NCBI RefSeq assembly: GCF_024508335.1
Contig: NZ_CP101988.1
Location: forward strand, 1,364,001-1,428,000
Length of the DNA stretch: 64,000 nucleotides
Source of the DNA: Cellulomonas chengniuliangii
GTDB lineage: Bacteria > Actinomycetota > Actinomycetes > Actinomycetales > Cellulomonadaceae
Reading direction: 5' to 3'
Shown here: piece by piece, positions 32,541-42,366 of the stretch
How the letters are laid out: the number at the start of each line of letters is the position of its first letter
Position numbering within the stretch: position 1 is the first letter of the stretch
Position numbers and translations under genes: made by a program
The notes under the pieces: model-generated
Told to the model about the DNA's origin: nothing
Seen by the model: only the letters and a program-made list of their open reading frames with translations
The model's database searches: none

Positions 32541-32987
32541 TCAGTCAGTTCGAGTCGAGCTCCGGCGTCCGAGAGCGGCGGCACGGATTTGGCTGCCGCC
32601 CCTCGAGGCGTGCCCGGTCGTCGGTCGTGCGCCGGAGCGCCCGGCCCGGGCGAGGCCGTGGGTGACGCTCGTGTGGTACGCGGGCGACCAGTCCGTGCCC
32701 AGCGGGTAGCCGTCCTTGTCGCACTTGCGGCCGACCGGGGTGCGCACGTACTCGGCGACCAGGTCGCCCAGGGTGCGGGCCCGGGGGTCGGCTCGGCCGG
32801 CCAGGCGGGCGTCGAGCGGCTGAGCGCGGTTCCACGCGATCCGGGCGGAGCGGCTGCCCGAGCTGTGGTGGCGCCGGCCCGTCTCGTCGACATAGACGAT
32901 GCGGTAGTACGGCCGGGCAGCGGTGGGCTCGTGCAGGGTGACCCGGCCGGTGCCGCCGATGGGCAGCCCGCGGCGGCGGGGGCTCAT
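32541..32987 (-). pseudogene. Tyrosine-type phage integrase, N-terminal fragment
   Basis: MSPRRRGLPIGGTGRVTL and YRIVYVDETGRRHHSSGS form the arm-type DNA-binding start common in actinobacterial phage/island integrases, followed by the beginning of the core-binding helices (DLVAEYVRTPVG, SPAYHTSVTHGLARAG). After about 115 residues the sequence becomes non-native and stops at 148; the catalytic domain (R-H-R-Y) is absent. The ATG overlaps the stop of the excisionase-like gene. Enzymatic function is not possible from this fragment. Confidence 0.6.
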
Positions 32988-33349
32988 GCCGCCACCGCCC
33001 GGGCGGAGCGGACGGCCGCGATCGCGGCCAGGGCGTCGTCCTCGCCCGCGACGTACCGCGGGGGAGCGGCTGCCGTCGTGGGCCGGGCGGGCGCCGGTGC
33101 GGCGGCGGGCGGTACGGGGGTAGGCATCGGCGCGGTGCCGGCGGCGACGAAGTCGAGGACCTGCTCGCGGCGCCAGTACAGCCGGGCGGTGCGCGCGGGG
33201 CCGGTGCGGAACGCGGCCGGGAACCCGGGGGCGGCGACCAGGGCGCGGGTGGCCCGGGCGCCGAGCCGGAAGGCGAGCGCGACGTGCTCGACGGTCCAGA
33301 TCGGGTCGGCCAGGTCGGGCGGCGGCAGGGGGGTTGTCCGGGGGTGCAT
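32984..33349 (-). CDS. Excisionase-like helix-turn-helix protein (121 aa)
   Basis: Residues 14-70 (DPIWTVEHVALAFRLGARA then RLYWRREQVLDFVAAG) resemble the MerR/Xis-type winged helix that reads DNA next to integrase genes. The remainder is Ala/Pro-rich. It lies directly upstream of and overlaps the integrase fragment, the usual xis-int order. No good ribosome binding site is visible, so it may be a remnant as well. Confidence 0.55.
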   Translation of the reverse strand: MHPRTTPLPPPDLADPIWTVEHVALAFRLGARATRALVAAPGFPAAFRTGPARTARLYWRREQVLDFVAAGTAPMPTPVPPAAAPAPARPTTAAAPPRYVAGEDDALAAIAAVRSARAVAA

Positions 33350-33404
33350 GCCGGGGACCGTCCGGCGGCCCGCGGCCGGGGCAACCGGCGCACGCGGTTG
33401 TGGC

Positions 33405-33448
33405 AAAAAGTGTGGCAACCCCGCCGCCACGAGGGCGACGGGGTTGCC
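33405..33448 (-). terminator. Rho-independent terminator of glnA
   Basis: Reading the minus strand, a GGCAACCCCG / CGGGGTTGCC stem (33439-33448 with 33414-33423, with further inner pairing) is followed by ACACTTTTT at 33413-33405. It lies 48 bases downstream of the glnA stop and is one of few hairpins here with a T-tract. Confidence 0.8.
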
Positions 33449-33495
33449 GTTGCTGCAGGTCAGACGCTCACGGGAGCAGCCGTGAGCGGTGCCGA

Positions 33496-34920
33496 TCAGC
33501 AGTCGTAGTAGAGCTCGAACTCGTGGGGGTGCGGCCGCAGGCGGATCGGGTCGACCTCGTGCGAGCGCTTGTAGTCGATCCACGTCGAGATCAGGTCGGG
33601 GGTGAAGACACCGCCGGCCGTGAGGTAGTCGTGGTCGGCCTCGAGGTTGTCGAGCACCTCGGAGAGCGAGCCCGGGACCTGCTGGATGAGGGCGTGCTCC
33701 TCGGGCGGCAGCTCGTAGAGGTCCTTGTCGACCGGCTCCGGCGGCTCGATGCGGTTCTGGATGCCGTCGAGGCCAGCCATGAGCATCGCCGCGAAGGCGA
33801 GGTACGGGTTGGACGACGGGTCCGGGACGCGGAACTCGATGCGCTTGGCCTTCGGGTTCGAACCGGTCACCGGGATGCGGATGCATGCGGAGCGGTTACG
33901 GGCCGAGTAGACCAGGTTGACCGGGGCCTCGAAGCCGGGGACCAGGCGGTGGTAGGAGTTCACCGTCGGGTTCGTGAAGGCGAGCAGCGAGGGCGCGTGC
34001 TTGAGCAGGCCGCCGATGTACCAGCGGGCCATGTCGGACAGGCCGCCGTAGCCTTTCTCGTCGAAGAACAGCGGCACGCCGTCCTTCCACAGGGACTGGT
34101 GGACGTGCATGCCCGAGCCGTTGTCGCCGAACAGGGGCTTCGGCATGAACGTCGCGGTGCGGCCGTTGGCGTGCGCCACGTTCTTCACGACGTACTTGAA
34201 GAGCTGGACCTTGTCGGCGGACTTGCCGAGCTCGTCGAAGCGGTAGTTGATCTCCGCCTGGCCGGCGGTGCCGACCTCGTGGTGCGCGCGCTCGACCTGG
34301 AGGCCCAGGGCGTCGAGCTGCAGCGAGATCTGGTCGCGGATGTCAGCGAACTGGTCGACCGGCGGGACGGGGAAGTAGCCGCCCTTGTAGGGCGTCTTGT
34401 GGCCGAGGTTGCCACCCTCCTCGACGCGGCCCGAGTTCCAGGCGCCCTCGATCGAGTCGATGTAGTAGTACCCGGCGTTCTGCTTCGTCTCGAAGCGCAC
34501 GTCGTCGAAGATGTAGAACTCGGCCTCGGGGGCGAAGAACGCCGTGTCCGCGATGCCCGTCGAGCGCAGGTACGCCTCGGCCTTGGCGGCGACCTGGCGG
34601 GGGTCGCGGCTGTACGGCTCGTCGGTGTACGGGTCGACGATGTGGAAGTTGATGTTGAGCGTCTTCTCGGCCCGGAACGGGTCGATGTACGCCGTCGTGA
34701 CGTCGGGGATCAACTTCATGTCGGACTCGTGGATCGCCTGGAACCCACGGATCGAGGAGCCGTCGAACATCTGGCCGTCCGTGAAGAAGTCCAGGTCGAG
34801 GGTGCCGGCCGGCACGTTGAAGTGCTGCATCGTGCCGGGCAGGTCACAGAAACGCACGTCGACGAACTTGACGTCCTCGTCCCTGATGAACGCCAGGACT
34901 TCTTCTGGCTTGCTGAACAT
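33496..34920 (-). CDS. glnA: Type I glutamine synthetase
   Basis: A 474-residue cytosolic enzyme that makes glutamine from glutamate, ammonia and ATP. The beta-Grasp start ([20 protein letters not shown]), [10 protein letters not shown], the metal-binding [11 protein letters not shown], the ATP motif [18 protein letters not shown] and NRSACIRIP are all present. The adenylylation tyrosine lies in [11 protein letters not shown], so GlnE-type control is expected. Codon use is that of a highly expressed gene. ATG 34920 follows GAGGAG; an upstream in-frame start at 34974 is not needed. It is divergent from the RDD gene. Confidence 0.98.
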   Translation of the reverse strand: MFSKPEEVLAFIRDEDVKFVDVRFCDLPGTMQHFNVPAGTLDLDFFTDGQMFDGSSIRGFQAIHESDMKLIPDVTTAYIDPFRAEKTLNINFHIVDPYTDEPYSRDPRQVAAKAEAYLRSTGIADTAFFAPEAEFYIFDDVRFETKQNAGYYYIDSIEGAWNSGRVEEGGNLGHKTPYKGGYFPVPPVDQFADIRDQISLQLDALGLQVERAHHEVGTAGQAEINYRFDELGKSADKVQLFKYVVKNVAHANGRTATFMPKPLFGDNGSGMHVHQSLWKDGVPLFFDEKGYGGLSDMARWYIGGLLKHAPSLLAFTNPTVNSYHRLVPGFEAPVNLVYSARNRSACIRIPVTGSNPKAKRIEFRVPDPSSNPYLAFAAMLMAGLDGIQNRIEPPEPVDKDLYELPPEEHALIQQVPGSLSEVLDNLEADHDYLTAGGVFTPDLISTWIDYKRSHEVDPIRLRPHPHEFELYYDC

Positions 34921-35102
34921 CCGCTGCTCCTCGGGTTGTCGTGCCCTGATCGGGCGGTTCGAGGCTAGGCCCACGTCGTTACCCGGCCATGTGCCGCCTG
35001 TTTCGGGGGTGTTACGCGATGCCCCCTGGTGTAACGATCGCGTGGCCGCCGTCGCGTGGATCTGCGTCCGGCTGTCGCCCGCCCCGTGGTTAGGCTAACG
35101 GT

Positions 35103-35600
35103 GTGGACGCGCGTCAGAGCATGGGGTCATGGCTTGAGGGTGGCCCGTCGAGCGGCGGAGGCGCCTATCAGGGGGCCCGGTTGGGGCTCCCGCAGGACGG
35201 TCCGGGCTCGCTCGCGCCGCTCGGTCGACGCGCGGTGGCGTTGATCATCGACTGGGTCGCGTGCGTCGCGATCTCCACCGCGTTCTTCGATGGACATCCG
35301 ATGGCCACGCTGGCCGTCTTCGCGGTCGAGAACATCCTTCTCGTGAGCCTGCTCGGCACCACGCTCGGGCACCGGCTGCTGGGCCTGCAGGTCCGGCGCG
35401 TCGCCTCCCCGGAGCGCCTGGGCCCGCATCCGAGCGGCCACGAGCAGGCGCCGGACCCGGGCCCCGCGGTCGCGCCGGGGCTGCTCTCCGGCGTGGTGCG
35501 CTCGGTGCTGGTCTGCCTGGTCATCCCGGCGGTGATCTGGGACGCCGACGGGCGGGGCATGCACGACAGGCTGGCCGGCACCGCCATCGTCCGGCGCTGA
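35103..35600 (+). CDS. RDD family membrane protein
   Basis: A 165-residue protein with two to three membrane segments and the family's opening R-x-x-A-x-x-I-D motif (GRRAVALIIDWVACVAIS). A Gly/Ser-rich N-terminal tail precedes the domain; WDADGRGMHDRLAGTAIV near the end is the conserved RDD tail. TAGGCT at 35091-35096 is 6 bases from GTG 35103 and there is no Shine-Dalgarno, so the message is probably leaderless. RDD genes sit beside glnA in many actinobacteria; the function is unclear. Confidence 0.9.
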   Translation: MDARQSMGSWLEGGPSSGGGAYQGARLGLPQDGPGSLAPLGRRAVALIIDWVACVAISTAFFDGHPMATLAVFAVENILLVSLLGTTLGHRLLGLQVRRVASPERLGPHPSGHEQAPDPGPAVAPGLLSGVVRSVLVCLVIPAVIWDADGRGMHDRLAGTAIVRR

Positions 35601-35657
35601 CCGGCCTGCGAGGAAGACGGCTGAGCATCCGAGCAGCAGCCTCGCTACGGTGCGCGG

Positions 35658-37085
35658 GTGACCACTTCACGCGGGCTGCTGCCACGTTCGACGCCTGCCG
35701 CCGCGGGGGTGTCGTCGCGGGCGGTCGCCGCCATGCTGGACGACCTCGAGGCGAGGTCCGTCGAGTGCCACTCGCTCATGATCGTGCGGCACGGTGACGT
35801 CGTCGCCGAGGGCTGGTGGTCGCCGTTCTCGCCCGAGCGCCCGCATCTGCTCTACTCGCTGACCAAGTCGTTCACCTCGATCGCCGTGGGCCTCGCGATC
35901 GCCGACGGGCTGCTCTCGCTCGACGACCGGGTCGTGGACGTGCTGCCCGAGCATGTCCCGGCCGATGTCTCGGCCCAGGGCCGCCGCATCACCGTGCACC
36001 ACCTGCTGTCCATGACGGCCGGGCACGCGGCGGACAGTCTCGAGGAGGCCTGGGGGCTCGAGCCGCATGACCTGGTCCGCGGCTTCCTCCGCGTCCCGTT
36101 CACCGAGCCGGAGGGCACGCGCCACGCCTACGACAACTCGACCACCTACGTCCTGGCGCGGATGGTGGAGAAGGTCACGGGCCGCGGCCTGCCGGAGCTG
36201 CTCGACGACCGACTCTTCGGGCCCATGGGCATCGACCACGCGGAGTGGGACCGGGTCGGGAGCGGCGCCTCGTTCGGCTTCCACGGCCTGCACCTCACCA
36301 CCGAGGCCGTCGCCGCCTTCGGCGAGCTCCTGATGCGCGGGGGCCGCTGGGGCGAGCAGCAGCTCGTGCCGCGGGAGTGGGTCGAGCTCGCGACGCGTCG
36401 CCACGTCGCGACCCAGCACGTCGAGGGCGCGGTGGAGGGCGCCGACGCCTGGTGCGGGTACGGCTACCAGTTCTGGATGTCCCGCCACGGCTACCGTGCT
36501 CACGGCGCCTACGGCCAGCGGTGCGTGGTCGTCCCCTCGCACGACCTCGTGGTCGCGGTGACCGGCGCCACGGAGCCGCAGGACGTCCTGGACGCCATCT
36601 GGGAGCACCTGCTGCCCGGCATGGACGCCCCGGCGAGCGCGGCCGACGACGAGGTGCTCGCTGAGCGGCTGCGCGGGCTGTCACTGGCGCCGGTCAAGGG
36701 CTCGGCCGACCGGGGCCGTTCCGTGAGGGCCGGTGTCATCGCGTCCTCGGCGGACTCTGCGCTGGCCGAGGGGACGTCGGTGGTCGTCGACCCGGTGGAC
36801 GGTGGGTGGGCCGTGCGGATCGGGCCGTCCCTCGACCTGCTGGTGGGGCACGGCGCCTGGCGGGAGAGCGCGCCGCTCGGCCGCCCTGTGGTCGCCGCGG
36901 GCGCGTGGCAGGGTGACGCCTTCGTCGCAGACCTGTACGTCATCACCACCCCGCACCGGGTCCGGCTCGAAGTCGACGCCGGCGCGGGCACGGCCGTGGC
37001 CACGTGGAGCACGGTGCCCCTGACGGGGCCGAGGCTCGAGCCGCACCTGCGGTCGCCGCTGATGACCAGGCCCGACGTCGCGTAG
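35658..37085 (+). CDS. Serine hydrolase of the beta-lactamase (class C-like) family
   Basis: A 475-residue protein with a penicillin-binding-protein/esterase fold. The nucleophile motif S-x-x-K is SLTK (S67, K70) in LLYSLTKSFTSIA, and the YxN motif is in HAYDNSTTYVLARM. The third motif is probably HGAYGQRCVV. No signal peptide is seen, so it is cytoplasmic and more likely an esterase or peptidase than a resistance enzyme. The last ~130 residues form an extra beta-rich domain. GTG 35658 is the best start. Confidence 0.88.
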   Translation: MTTSRGLLPRSTPAAAGVSSRAVAAMLDDLEARSVECHSLMIVRHGDVVAEGWWSPFSPERPHLLYSLTKSFTSIAVGLAIADGLLSLDDRVVDVLPEHVPADVSAQGRRITVHHLLSMTAGHAADSLEEAWGLEPHDLVRGFLRVPFTEPEGTRHAYDNSTTYVLARMVEKVTGRGLPELLDDRLFGPMGIDHAEWDRVGSGASFGFHGLHLTTEAVAAFGELLMRGGRWGEQQLVPREWVELATRRHVATQHVEGAVEGADAWCGYGYQFWMSRHGYRAHGAYGQRCVVVPSHDLVVAVTGATEPQDVLDAIWEHLLPGMDAPASAADDEVLAERLRGLSLAPVKGSADRGRSVRAGVIASSADSALAEGTSVVVDPVDGGWAVRIGPSLDLLVGHGAWRESAPLGRPVVAAGAWQGDAFVADLYVITTPHRVRLEVDAGAGTAVATWSTVPLTGPRLEPHLRSPLMTRPDVA

Positions 37086-37220
37086 CGAACCGCCGCGCCG
37101 ACCCGCCGCAGGTCACATGTCGTCGAGCAGCCGGTCGATCTCGCGGAACGGTCGCAACGGGTCTCGGCATCCGCCGAGACTAGGGGCGTCCGCCCGTGGG
37201 CGGCGCCAAGTGGACGCGCA

Positions 37221-37928
37221 TCAGCGTCCGCGCATGCCCTTGCGGTCCGGGCGCGCCTTCATCGGGTCGACGCCCTTGGGCACCGGCAGCCGGACGGCGC
37301 CGAGCGCGGTGAGGCGCTTGATGACCTCGGCGGTCTCCTGCTTGGTGAGGGTCGGCTTGAGCTTCTGGACGGCGCGCGGGAGCTTGCGCAGCGGCACCTG
37401 GCCCTCGCCGTTGCCGGCCTGGATGAGCGTGATCGGCACACCGGAGATGACGCGGGCGGTGCGCTTGCGCTCCGACTCGAGCAGCTTCTCGATCCGCGGC
37501 GACGGGCCCTCGCCGATCAGCACGACACCGGCCCGGCCGACTCCGCGGAACACCAGGTCCTGCGTGCGGGGGTCCACGGCGACCGGCTCCTCGGGGAACG
37601 TCCACCCGCGGCGGATCGTCCCCAGGGCGGCGCGCGCGGCGCCTGGCTGCCCCTCGATCTGCGAGTACGCGGCAGCCTCCGCCCGGCGGGCGAGCACGAA
37701 CATCGCGCCCAGCACGGCGAACGGGATGCTGACCACCAGCACGTAGACCGGGTGGTTGATCAGGAGGCCGATGAGCGCGCCGAGCGCGACCACCCCGAAG
37801 AACACCCCCAGCACGTACCAGGTCACCGCCGGGTCGTTGCGCCGGGTCATCTGGTACGCCTGCCAGACCTGGTGGTACCACCGGGTCTTCTTCACCTTGG
37901 CAGGGGCGGGATTGGTGTCACGGGCCAT
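37221..37928 (-). CDS. DUF4191-like membrane protein
   Basis: A 235-residue protein conserved next to lipA in actinobacteria. A basic N-terminus (KVKKTRWYHQVWQAYQMTRR) is followed by two membrane segments (VTWYVLGVFFGVVALGALIG and YVLVVSIPFAVLGAMFVLA) and a cytoplasmic domain with GRAGVVLIGEGP and a basic end. Function unknown. It lies 56 bases downstream of lipA on the same strand, so the two are probably cotranscribed. Confidence 0.85.
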   Translation of the reverse strand: MARDTNPAPAKVKKTRWYHQVWQAYQMTRRNDPAVTWYVLGVFFGVVALGALIGLLINHPVYVLVVSIPFAVLGAMFVLARRAEAAAYSQIEGQPGAARAALGTIRRGWTFPEEPVAVDPRTQDLVFRGVGRAGVVLIGEGPSPRIEKLLESERKRTARVISGVPITLIQAGNGEGQVPLRKLPRAVQKLKPTLTKQETAEVIKRLTALGAVRLPVPKGVDPMKARPDRKGMRGR

Positions 37929-37984
37929 GACGTTGGAGTCTACCGACCGTCCGAGGGAGCTCGGGACCGGTATTCCCTCCAAGG

Positions 37985-38995
37985 TCAGCGAGCCAGCAGG
38001 CTCGACGCCTCCTGGCGGGACGTCCGCTCCTCGCCGAGGTGCGCGAGGGCGTCGGGGATCGCGTGCCCCTTGCGGCGCATCGCCTGGCCCCAGAGGCGCC
38101 CGGCGCGGTACGACGAGCGCACCAGCGGCCCGGACATCACCCCGAGGAAGCCGATCTGCTCGGCGGTCTCCGACAGCTCCACGAACTCTTCTGGGCGCAC
38201 CCACCGGCTCACCGGGTGGTGCCGCACCGAGGGGCGCAGGTACTGGGTGATGGTGATGAGGTCGCAGCCGGCGGCGTGCAGGTCGGACAGCGCCTCCTTC
38301 GCCTCGTCGATCGTCTCGCCCATCCCGAGGATGAGGTTCGACTTGGTGACGAGCCCGGCGTCCCGCGCCATCGTGATCACCGACAGCGAGCGGTCGTACC
38401 GGAAGCCCGGCCGGATCGTCTTGAAGATGCGCGGGACCGTCTCCACGTTGTGCGCGAGCACCTCGGGACGCGAGGAGAACACCTCGGCGAGGAGCTCGGG
38501 CGTCGCGTTGAAGTCGGGGATGAGCAGCTCGACGCCGGTGCCGGGGTTCCCCGCGTGGATCTGGCGGACCGTCTCGGCGTAGAGCCACGCGCCGCCGTCG
38601 GGCAGGTCGTCGCGGGCGACGCCGGTGATGGTCGCGTACTTCAGGCCCATCGCCCGGACGGACTCCGCGACGCGTCGCGGCTCGTCCGCGTCGAAGTCGG
38701 CGGGCTTGCCGGTGTCGATCTGGCAGAAGTCGCACCGCCGGGTGCACTGGTCGCCGCCGATGAGGAACGTCGCCTCGCGGTCCTCCCAGCACTCGAAGAT
38801 GTTGGGACAGCCGGCCTCCTCGCACACCGTGTGCAGGCCACCGCTCTTCACCAGGCCCTTGAGCTCGGTGTACTCGGGTCCCATCGTGGCCCGGGTGCGG
38901 ATCCACTCGGGCTTCTTCTCGATGGGGGTCTCGGCGTTGCGAGCCTCGACGCGCAGCATCCTGCGGCCTTCGGGTGCGATCGTCACGTTCCTCAC
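37985..38995 (-). CDS. lipA: Lipoyl synthase
   Basis: A 336-residue radical SAM enzyme that inserts two sulphurs into protein-bound octanoate. The auxiliary cluster motif is [12 protein letters not shown] and the radical SAM cluster motif [17 protein letters not shown] and the R-S-S-Y signature (VRSSYRAG) near the C-terminus are also present. It acts after LipB (41015-41707) on the lipoyl domains of the E2 protein encoded at 48404-50119. GTG 38995 is taken as start; a second GTG at 38986 is possible. Confidence 0.98.
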   Translation of the reverse strand: MRNVTIAPEGRRMLRVEARNAETPIEKKPEWIRTRATMGPEYTELKGLVKSGGLHTVCEEAGCPNIFECWEDREATFLIGGDQCTRRCDFCQIDTGKPADFDADEPRRVAESVRAMGLKYATITGVARDDLPDGGAWLYAETVRQIHAGNPGTGVELLIPDFNATPELLAEVFSSRPEVLAHNVETVPRIFKTIRPGFRYDRSLSVITMARDAGLVTKSNLILGMGETIDEAKEALSDLHAAGCDLITITQYLRPSVRHHPVSRWVRPEEFVELSETAEQIGFLGVMSGPLVRSSYRAGRLWGQAMRRKGHAIPDALAHLGEERTSRQEASSLLAR

Positions 38996-39045
38996 CCTAC
39001 GTCAGCGACCCACGCCGGGTCAGGAGGCGCCCAGTGCTGCCTGCG

Positions 39046-40299
39046 TCACACAGATTCGCTGGTCACGTCAGTGATCGAGGTCGCGCCAGGACGGGCCCGC
39101 GGCGAGAGCAGGCCCGCCGCGGTGACGAGGGCAGCGGCGGCGAGCGGGACCAGGAACACGGTGGGGGCGCCCGCCCGGTCCGCGATGGCCCCCGCGACCG
39201 CCGCCCCGATCGCGACGCCGACGACGTTGGCGCTGACCAGCATCGTCATCGCCGATCCGGCCTGGGCGACGGGGACCAGCGCGCCGCCCACCGAGAAGAG
39301 GGTCACGAGCGTGGGCCCGACGAACAGCCCCACGACGGCGAGCACCGCGACGAGCTGGCCCGGGCCGTGGGTGAGGAGCATCGCCGCGGTCGTCACGGTC
39401 AGGCCGACGGCGCCGATGACCCACCGGCTCCGGGAGCCCACGGAGTCCGGCACGGCGACCAGCGCGAGCGCGGTGGCCGCCGATCCGATCCCGAGCACGG
39501 CGTAGAGCAGGCCGGCGATCCCCGGCTTCCCAGCCGCCTCGGCGACAGCGGTGACTCCGGCCTGGGTGCCGCCGAAGAACGTCCCGATGGCCAGCATCCC
39601 GACCAGGGGGAGGACGAGCCGGCGCAGCACGCGCGTCGAGGCCGGGCGGGCCGCGCCGGCGGCGCGCCGCGGGTGGCGCGCGGGCGCGGTGGCGGTCGGG
39701 TGCATGGCGAACGCGAGGCCGAAGACGCTGACCAGCGCGCCGGCGACGAGCAGGGCGGCGGCAGGGCTGCCGGTCGTGGCGATGACGCCGACCAGGGCCG
39801 GGCCCAGCACGAACGTGATCTCGTCAGCCGTGCTCTCGTAGCCCATCGCCGCGTTGACTGTCCGCGGGGCGCCGGGCGCCAGCGCGATCCAGCGCACCCG
39901 GGCGAGGGCCCCGACCTGCGGGGCGCTCGCGCCGAGCAGGAAGCACGCGGCTGCCAGGACCGCACGGGCCGTGTCGCCGGTGGCCGCGAGGACGACGAGG
40001 ACCGCCGAGATCGCGTTGAGCAGGCTGGCGACGACCAGGACGGGGCGTTGGCCCAGGCGGTCGGCGAGCTTGCCCTGCACCGCGCCGAAGCTGGCGGTTC
40101 CCAGCGAGGCGGCGGCGGTGGCGATGCCGGCGGCGGCGATGGAGCCGGTGCTGGCCGTCACGAGGACGAGCACCCCGAGGGTGTTCATGGAGAACGGGAG
40201 CCGCGCGAGGAAGGCGATCGGCAGGTAGGCGCGGCCGCTGAGCGCGGGGAGCGCGCGGTACGCGGTGAACGGGCCGGATGTGGTGGTGCTGTGGTTCAT
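39046..40299 (-). CDS. Major facilitator superfamily transporter
   Basis: A 417-residue protein with about twelve hydrophobic segments in two halves. The MFS loop 2-3 motif appears as GKLADRLGQRPVLVV, and the second half has GSRSRWVIGAVGL at the equivalent place. The central loop is basic (HPRRAAGAARP). The composition resembles small-molecule or drug exporters, without a substrate clue. It is inserted between lipA and lipB. ATG 40299 is chosen because upstream residues do not look native. Confidence 0.9.
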   Translation of the reverse strand: MNHSTTTSGPFTAYRALPALSGRAYLPIAFLARLPFSMNTLGVLVLVTASTGSIAAAGIATAAASLGTASFGAVQGKLADRLGQRPVLVVASLLNAISAVLVVLAATGDTARAVLAAACFLLGASAPQVGALARVRWIALAPGAPRTVNAAMGYESTADEITFVLGPALVGVIATTGSPAAALLVAGALVSVFGLAFAMHPTATAPARHPRRAAGAARPASTRVLRRLVLPLVGMLAIGTFFGGTQAGVTAVAEAAGKPGIAGLLYAVLGIGSAATALALVAVPDSVGSRSRWVIGAVGLTVTTAAMLLTHGPGQLVAVLAVVGLFVGPTLVTLFSVGGALVPVAQAGSAMTMLVSANVVGVAIGAAVAGAIADRAGAPTVFLVPLAAAALVTAAGLLSPRARPGATSITDVTSESV

Positions 40300-40507
40300 G
40301 GCCTCGGCTATGGGTGAGGGCGCGCCGACCCACCCGTTCCCGGCGCGCACGTGACCCTGTGTGAGTCGATGGTACCGGGGCGCCGCCCGAGGACCGCCGC
40401 ACGGTGGCGGGCGGAAGGTTGGGGACCTCTGGCCTAGCGCGCAGGCCCGTGACCTGTGCACGCTGGTCCAGGGCGACGAGGCCCCCCCGACCAGCCCGGA
40501 GGTTTCT

Positions 40508-41011
40508 GTGCGCATCTTGGTGAGCGTCGCGTCCCGCCACGGGGCGACGCAGGAGATCGGAGGCGTCGTCGCCGAGGTGCTGGCCGGGGCCGGGCACGAG
40601 GTCGACGAGATCGATCCGGACGACGTCGGCACGCTGGCGCCCTACGCCGCGGTGGTGCTCGGCTCGGCGGTGTACGACGGGCGGGTCGGCGCTGCGCTGC
40701 GCGAGCTGGTCGACCGCCAGGAGGGCGCGCTCCAGGCCCGGCCCGTCTGGCTGTTCTGGTCGGGGCCCGTGGGCGACGAGGCGCCTCCGCCGGAGCCTGA
40801 CGACGTGACCACCATCGTGCGCCGCACCGGCGCCTTCATGCCGCGCTGCTTCCCCGGGCGGCTGAAGCCCACCGACCTCGGCATCGACGAGCGGGCGGTC
40901 GTGGCGCGGATCGACCCGGAGCCGGGCGACTTCCGGGACCTGGACGATGTCCGCGCCTGGGCGGCCTCGATCGCCGAGCAGCTGGTGCGCCCGCGAGGCC
41001 CCGGGGGCTGA
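40508..41011 (+). CDS. Flavodoxin-domain protein (protoporphyrinogen oxidase/HemG-like)
   Basis: A 167-residue flavodoxin fold. The FMN phosphate loop is SVASRHGATQEIG and the strand/loop AAVVLGSAVYDGRVG matches the flavodoxin second FMN loop of the HemG-like group. GGAGG at 40498-40502 supports GTG 40508. It is convergent with lipB, 3 bases apart. The electron donor and acceptor are unknown; heme synthesis genes are not nearby. Confidence 0.85.
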   Translation: MRILVSVASRHGATQEIGGVVAEVLAGAGHEVDEIDPDDVGTLAPYAAVVLGSAVYDGRVGAALRELVDRQEGALQARPVWLFWSGPVGDEAPPPEPDDVTTIVRRTGAFMPRCFPGRLKPTDLGIDERAVVARIDPEPGDFRDLDDVRAWAASIAEQLVRPRGPGG

Positions 41012-41014
41012 CCC

Positions 41015-41707
41015 TCAGGCGGTCGCGGCCGGCGCCTCCTGCTCGGCCGCGAGGATCGGCTCGAGCACTTCGGCCAGCCGCTGGCGCACCAGGGGCAAGG
41101 CCTCGGAGATCGTGACCGGCCGGCCCGCCTCGAGGGTCAGGGACGTGACGTCGGCGTCGGGGATCCCGCAGGGCACGATGCGCTCGAAGGCCCCGAGGTC
41201 GGCGTCGCAGTTCAACGCGAACCCGTGCATCGTCACGCCTCGTGCGACCCGGACCCCGATGGCGGCCACCTTGCGCGCGCGGCGTCCCGGGGCGCCGTCG
41301 GCGGCGGGCTCGTCGGCGGGGAACCAGACGCCGCTGCGCCCCTCGACGCGCACGGCGGCCAGGCCCAGGTCGGCGCAGGCGCGGATCAGCGCCTCCTCGA
41401 GCGCCCGGACGTAGCGGACCACGTCGACCGGCTGCGGCAGGCGCACGATGGGATAGCCCACCAGCTGGCCAGGGCCGTGCCAGGTGATGCGGCCGCCCCG
41501 GTCCACGTCGACGACCAGTGAGCCGTCGACGGGGCGGTCCCACGAGGCCGTCCGGCGCCCGGCGGTGTAAACCCCCTCGTGCTCGCACAGCAGCACGGTG
41601 TCCTCGCGCTCGCCCGCGACGACATCGGCGTGCACGGAGCGCTGGAGGTCCCAAGTCGGCTGGTAGGGGAGGAGGCGCTCTCCCAGGTCGAGCTCGACGA
41701 ACTGCAT
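41015..41707 (-). CDS. lipB: Lipoyl(octanoyl) transferase
   Basis: A 230-residue enzyme that moves octanoate from acyl carrier protein to lipoyl domains. Family motifs are present: [26 protein letters not shown] (with the substrate-binding His), [20 protein letters not shown] with the catalytic lysine, and the catalytic cysteine in IVPCGIPD. The C-terminus is an Ala/Glu tail. It works with lipA nearby. A MarR gene ends 11 bases upstream on the same strand. Confidence 0.97.
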   Translation of the reverse strand: MQFVELDLGERLLPYQPTWDLQRSVHADVVAGEREDTVLLCEHEGVYTAGRRTASWDRPVDGSLVVDVDRGGRITWHGPGQLVGYPIVRLPQPVDVVRYVRALEEALIRACADLGLAAVRVEGRSGVWFPADEPAADGAPGRRARKVAAIGVRVARGVTMHGFALNCDADLGAFERIVPCGIPDADVTSLTLEAGRPVTISEALPLVRQRLAEVLEPILAAEQEAPAATA

Positions 41708-41717
41708 GGCGCCCAGG

Positions 41718-42299
41718 CTAGTCCTGCGCGCGCCCGCGGTCCGGGAGCGTCGCGCTCGAGCCGTTCGGGCCCGCCCCTGCCCGGCCGTCGCGTGCTCCGA
41801 GGGCGTCGTCCGCCGTCGCGGTGGCGACGATGGCGAGGAGCTCCCGCAGCTGGTCGATCTGCTCCGGGGAGAGGCCGCGGGTGGTCATCTCCTCGGCGGG
41901 GACCGGGTCGGCGGCCACTGCGACGGCGGCGCGGCCCGCCTCGGTGACGGCGATGACGTGCCTGCGCTTGTCGCTCGCGTGGGCGGTGCGCGTGATGTGC
42001 CCGTTGCGCTGCATCCTCGCGAGGATACGGCTCATCGTCTGCTCGGTCACACCGCAGGCGTTGGCGAGCTCGCGCTGGGAGCGCGGGCGGGCCATCAGAT
42101 GCACCAGGACGGGCAGGCTCGCGTGGTTGAGGTCCCAGTGCGACAGGTGGCTGTTCCACTCCCGCTCGACGCGGCGCGCGGCGGCAGAGAGCAGGCGGCC
42201 GAGCGGCCAGTCGCGCATGTCGGAGGAGCCCATCTGGTCCCAGGGCATGGAGCCCTCAACAAGGGGGGCGTCCTGCTGAGACTGGTGCTCGGTGATCAT
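41718..42299 (-). CDS. MarR family transcriptional regulator
   Basis: A 193-residue regulator. The winged helix is clear: [20 protein letters not shown] as recognition helix region and [16 protein letters not shown] as wing. It is divergent from the MMPL transporter with 57 bases between start codons, and an 18-bp perfect palindrome at 42349-42366 covers the transporter start. It most likely represses the transporter until a ligand binds. The C-terminus is a disordered Gly/Arg tail. Confidence 0.93.
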   Translation of the reverse strand: MITEHQSQQDAPLVEGSMPWDQMGSSDMRDWPLGRLLSAAARRVEREWNSHLSHWDLNHASLPVLVHLMARPRSQRELANACGVTEQTMSRILARMQRNGHITRTAHASDKRRHVIAVTEAGRAAVAVAADPVPAEEMTTRGLSPEQIDQLRELLAIVATATADDALGARDGRAGAGPNGSSATLPDRGRAQD

Positions 42300-42348
42300 C
42301 GCCGCGCCGTCCCTTCCGAATTGCGCCCGGGCGACCTAGCAGCGATAG

Positions 42349-42366
42349 TACTCAGCATGCTGAGTA
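42349..42366. promoter_or_regulatory. Perfect 18-bp palindrome, probable MarR operator over the MMPL start codon
   Basis: TACTCAGCATGCTGAGTA is fully self-complementary and contains the ATG (42357-42359) of the transporter gene. GATAGT at 42344-42349 could be a -10, which would make the transporter mRNA nearly leaderless. Size and symmetry are those of MarR dimer sites. Confidence 0.8.

Noticed and set aside
32541-32987. Functional integrase
   Set aside because: The catalytic domain with R-H-R-Y residues is missing and the sequence becomes non-native after about 115 residues.
33350-33460. Attachment site at the glnA 3' side
   Set aside because: No matching direct repeat could be identified by eye on the left side of the cluster; the hairpin with T-tract is better explained as the glnA terminator.
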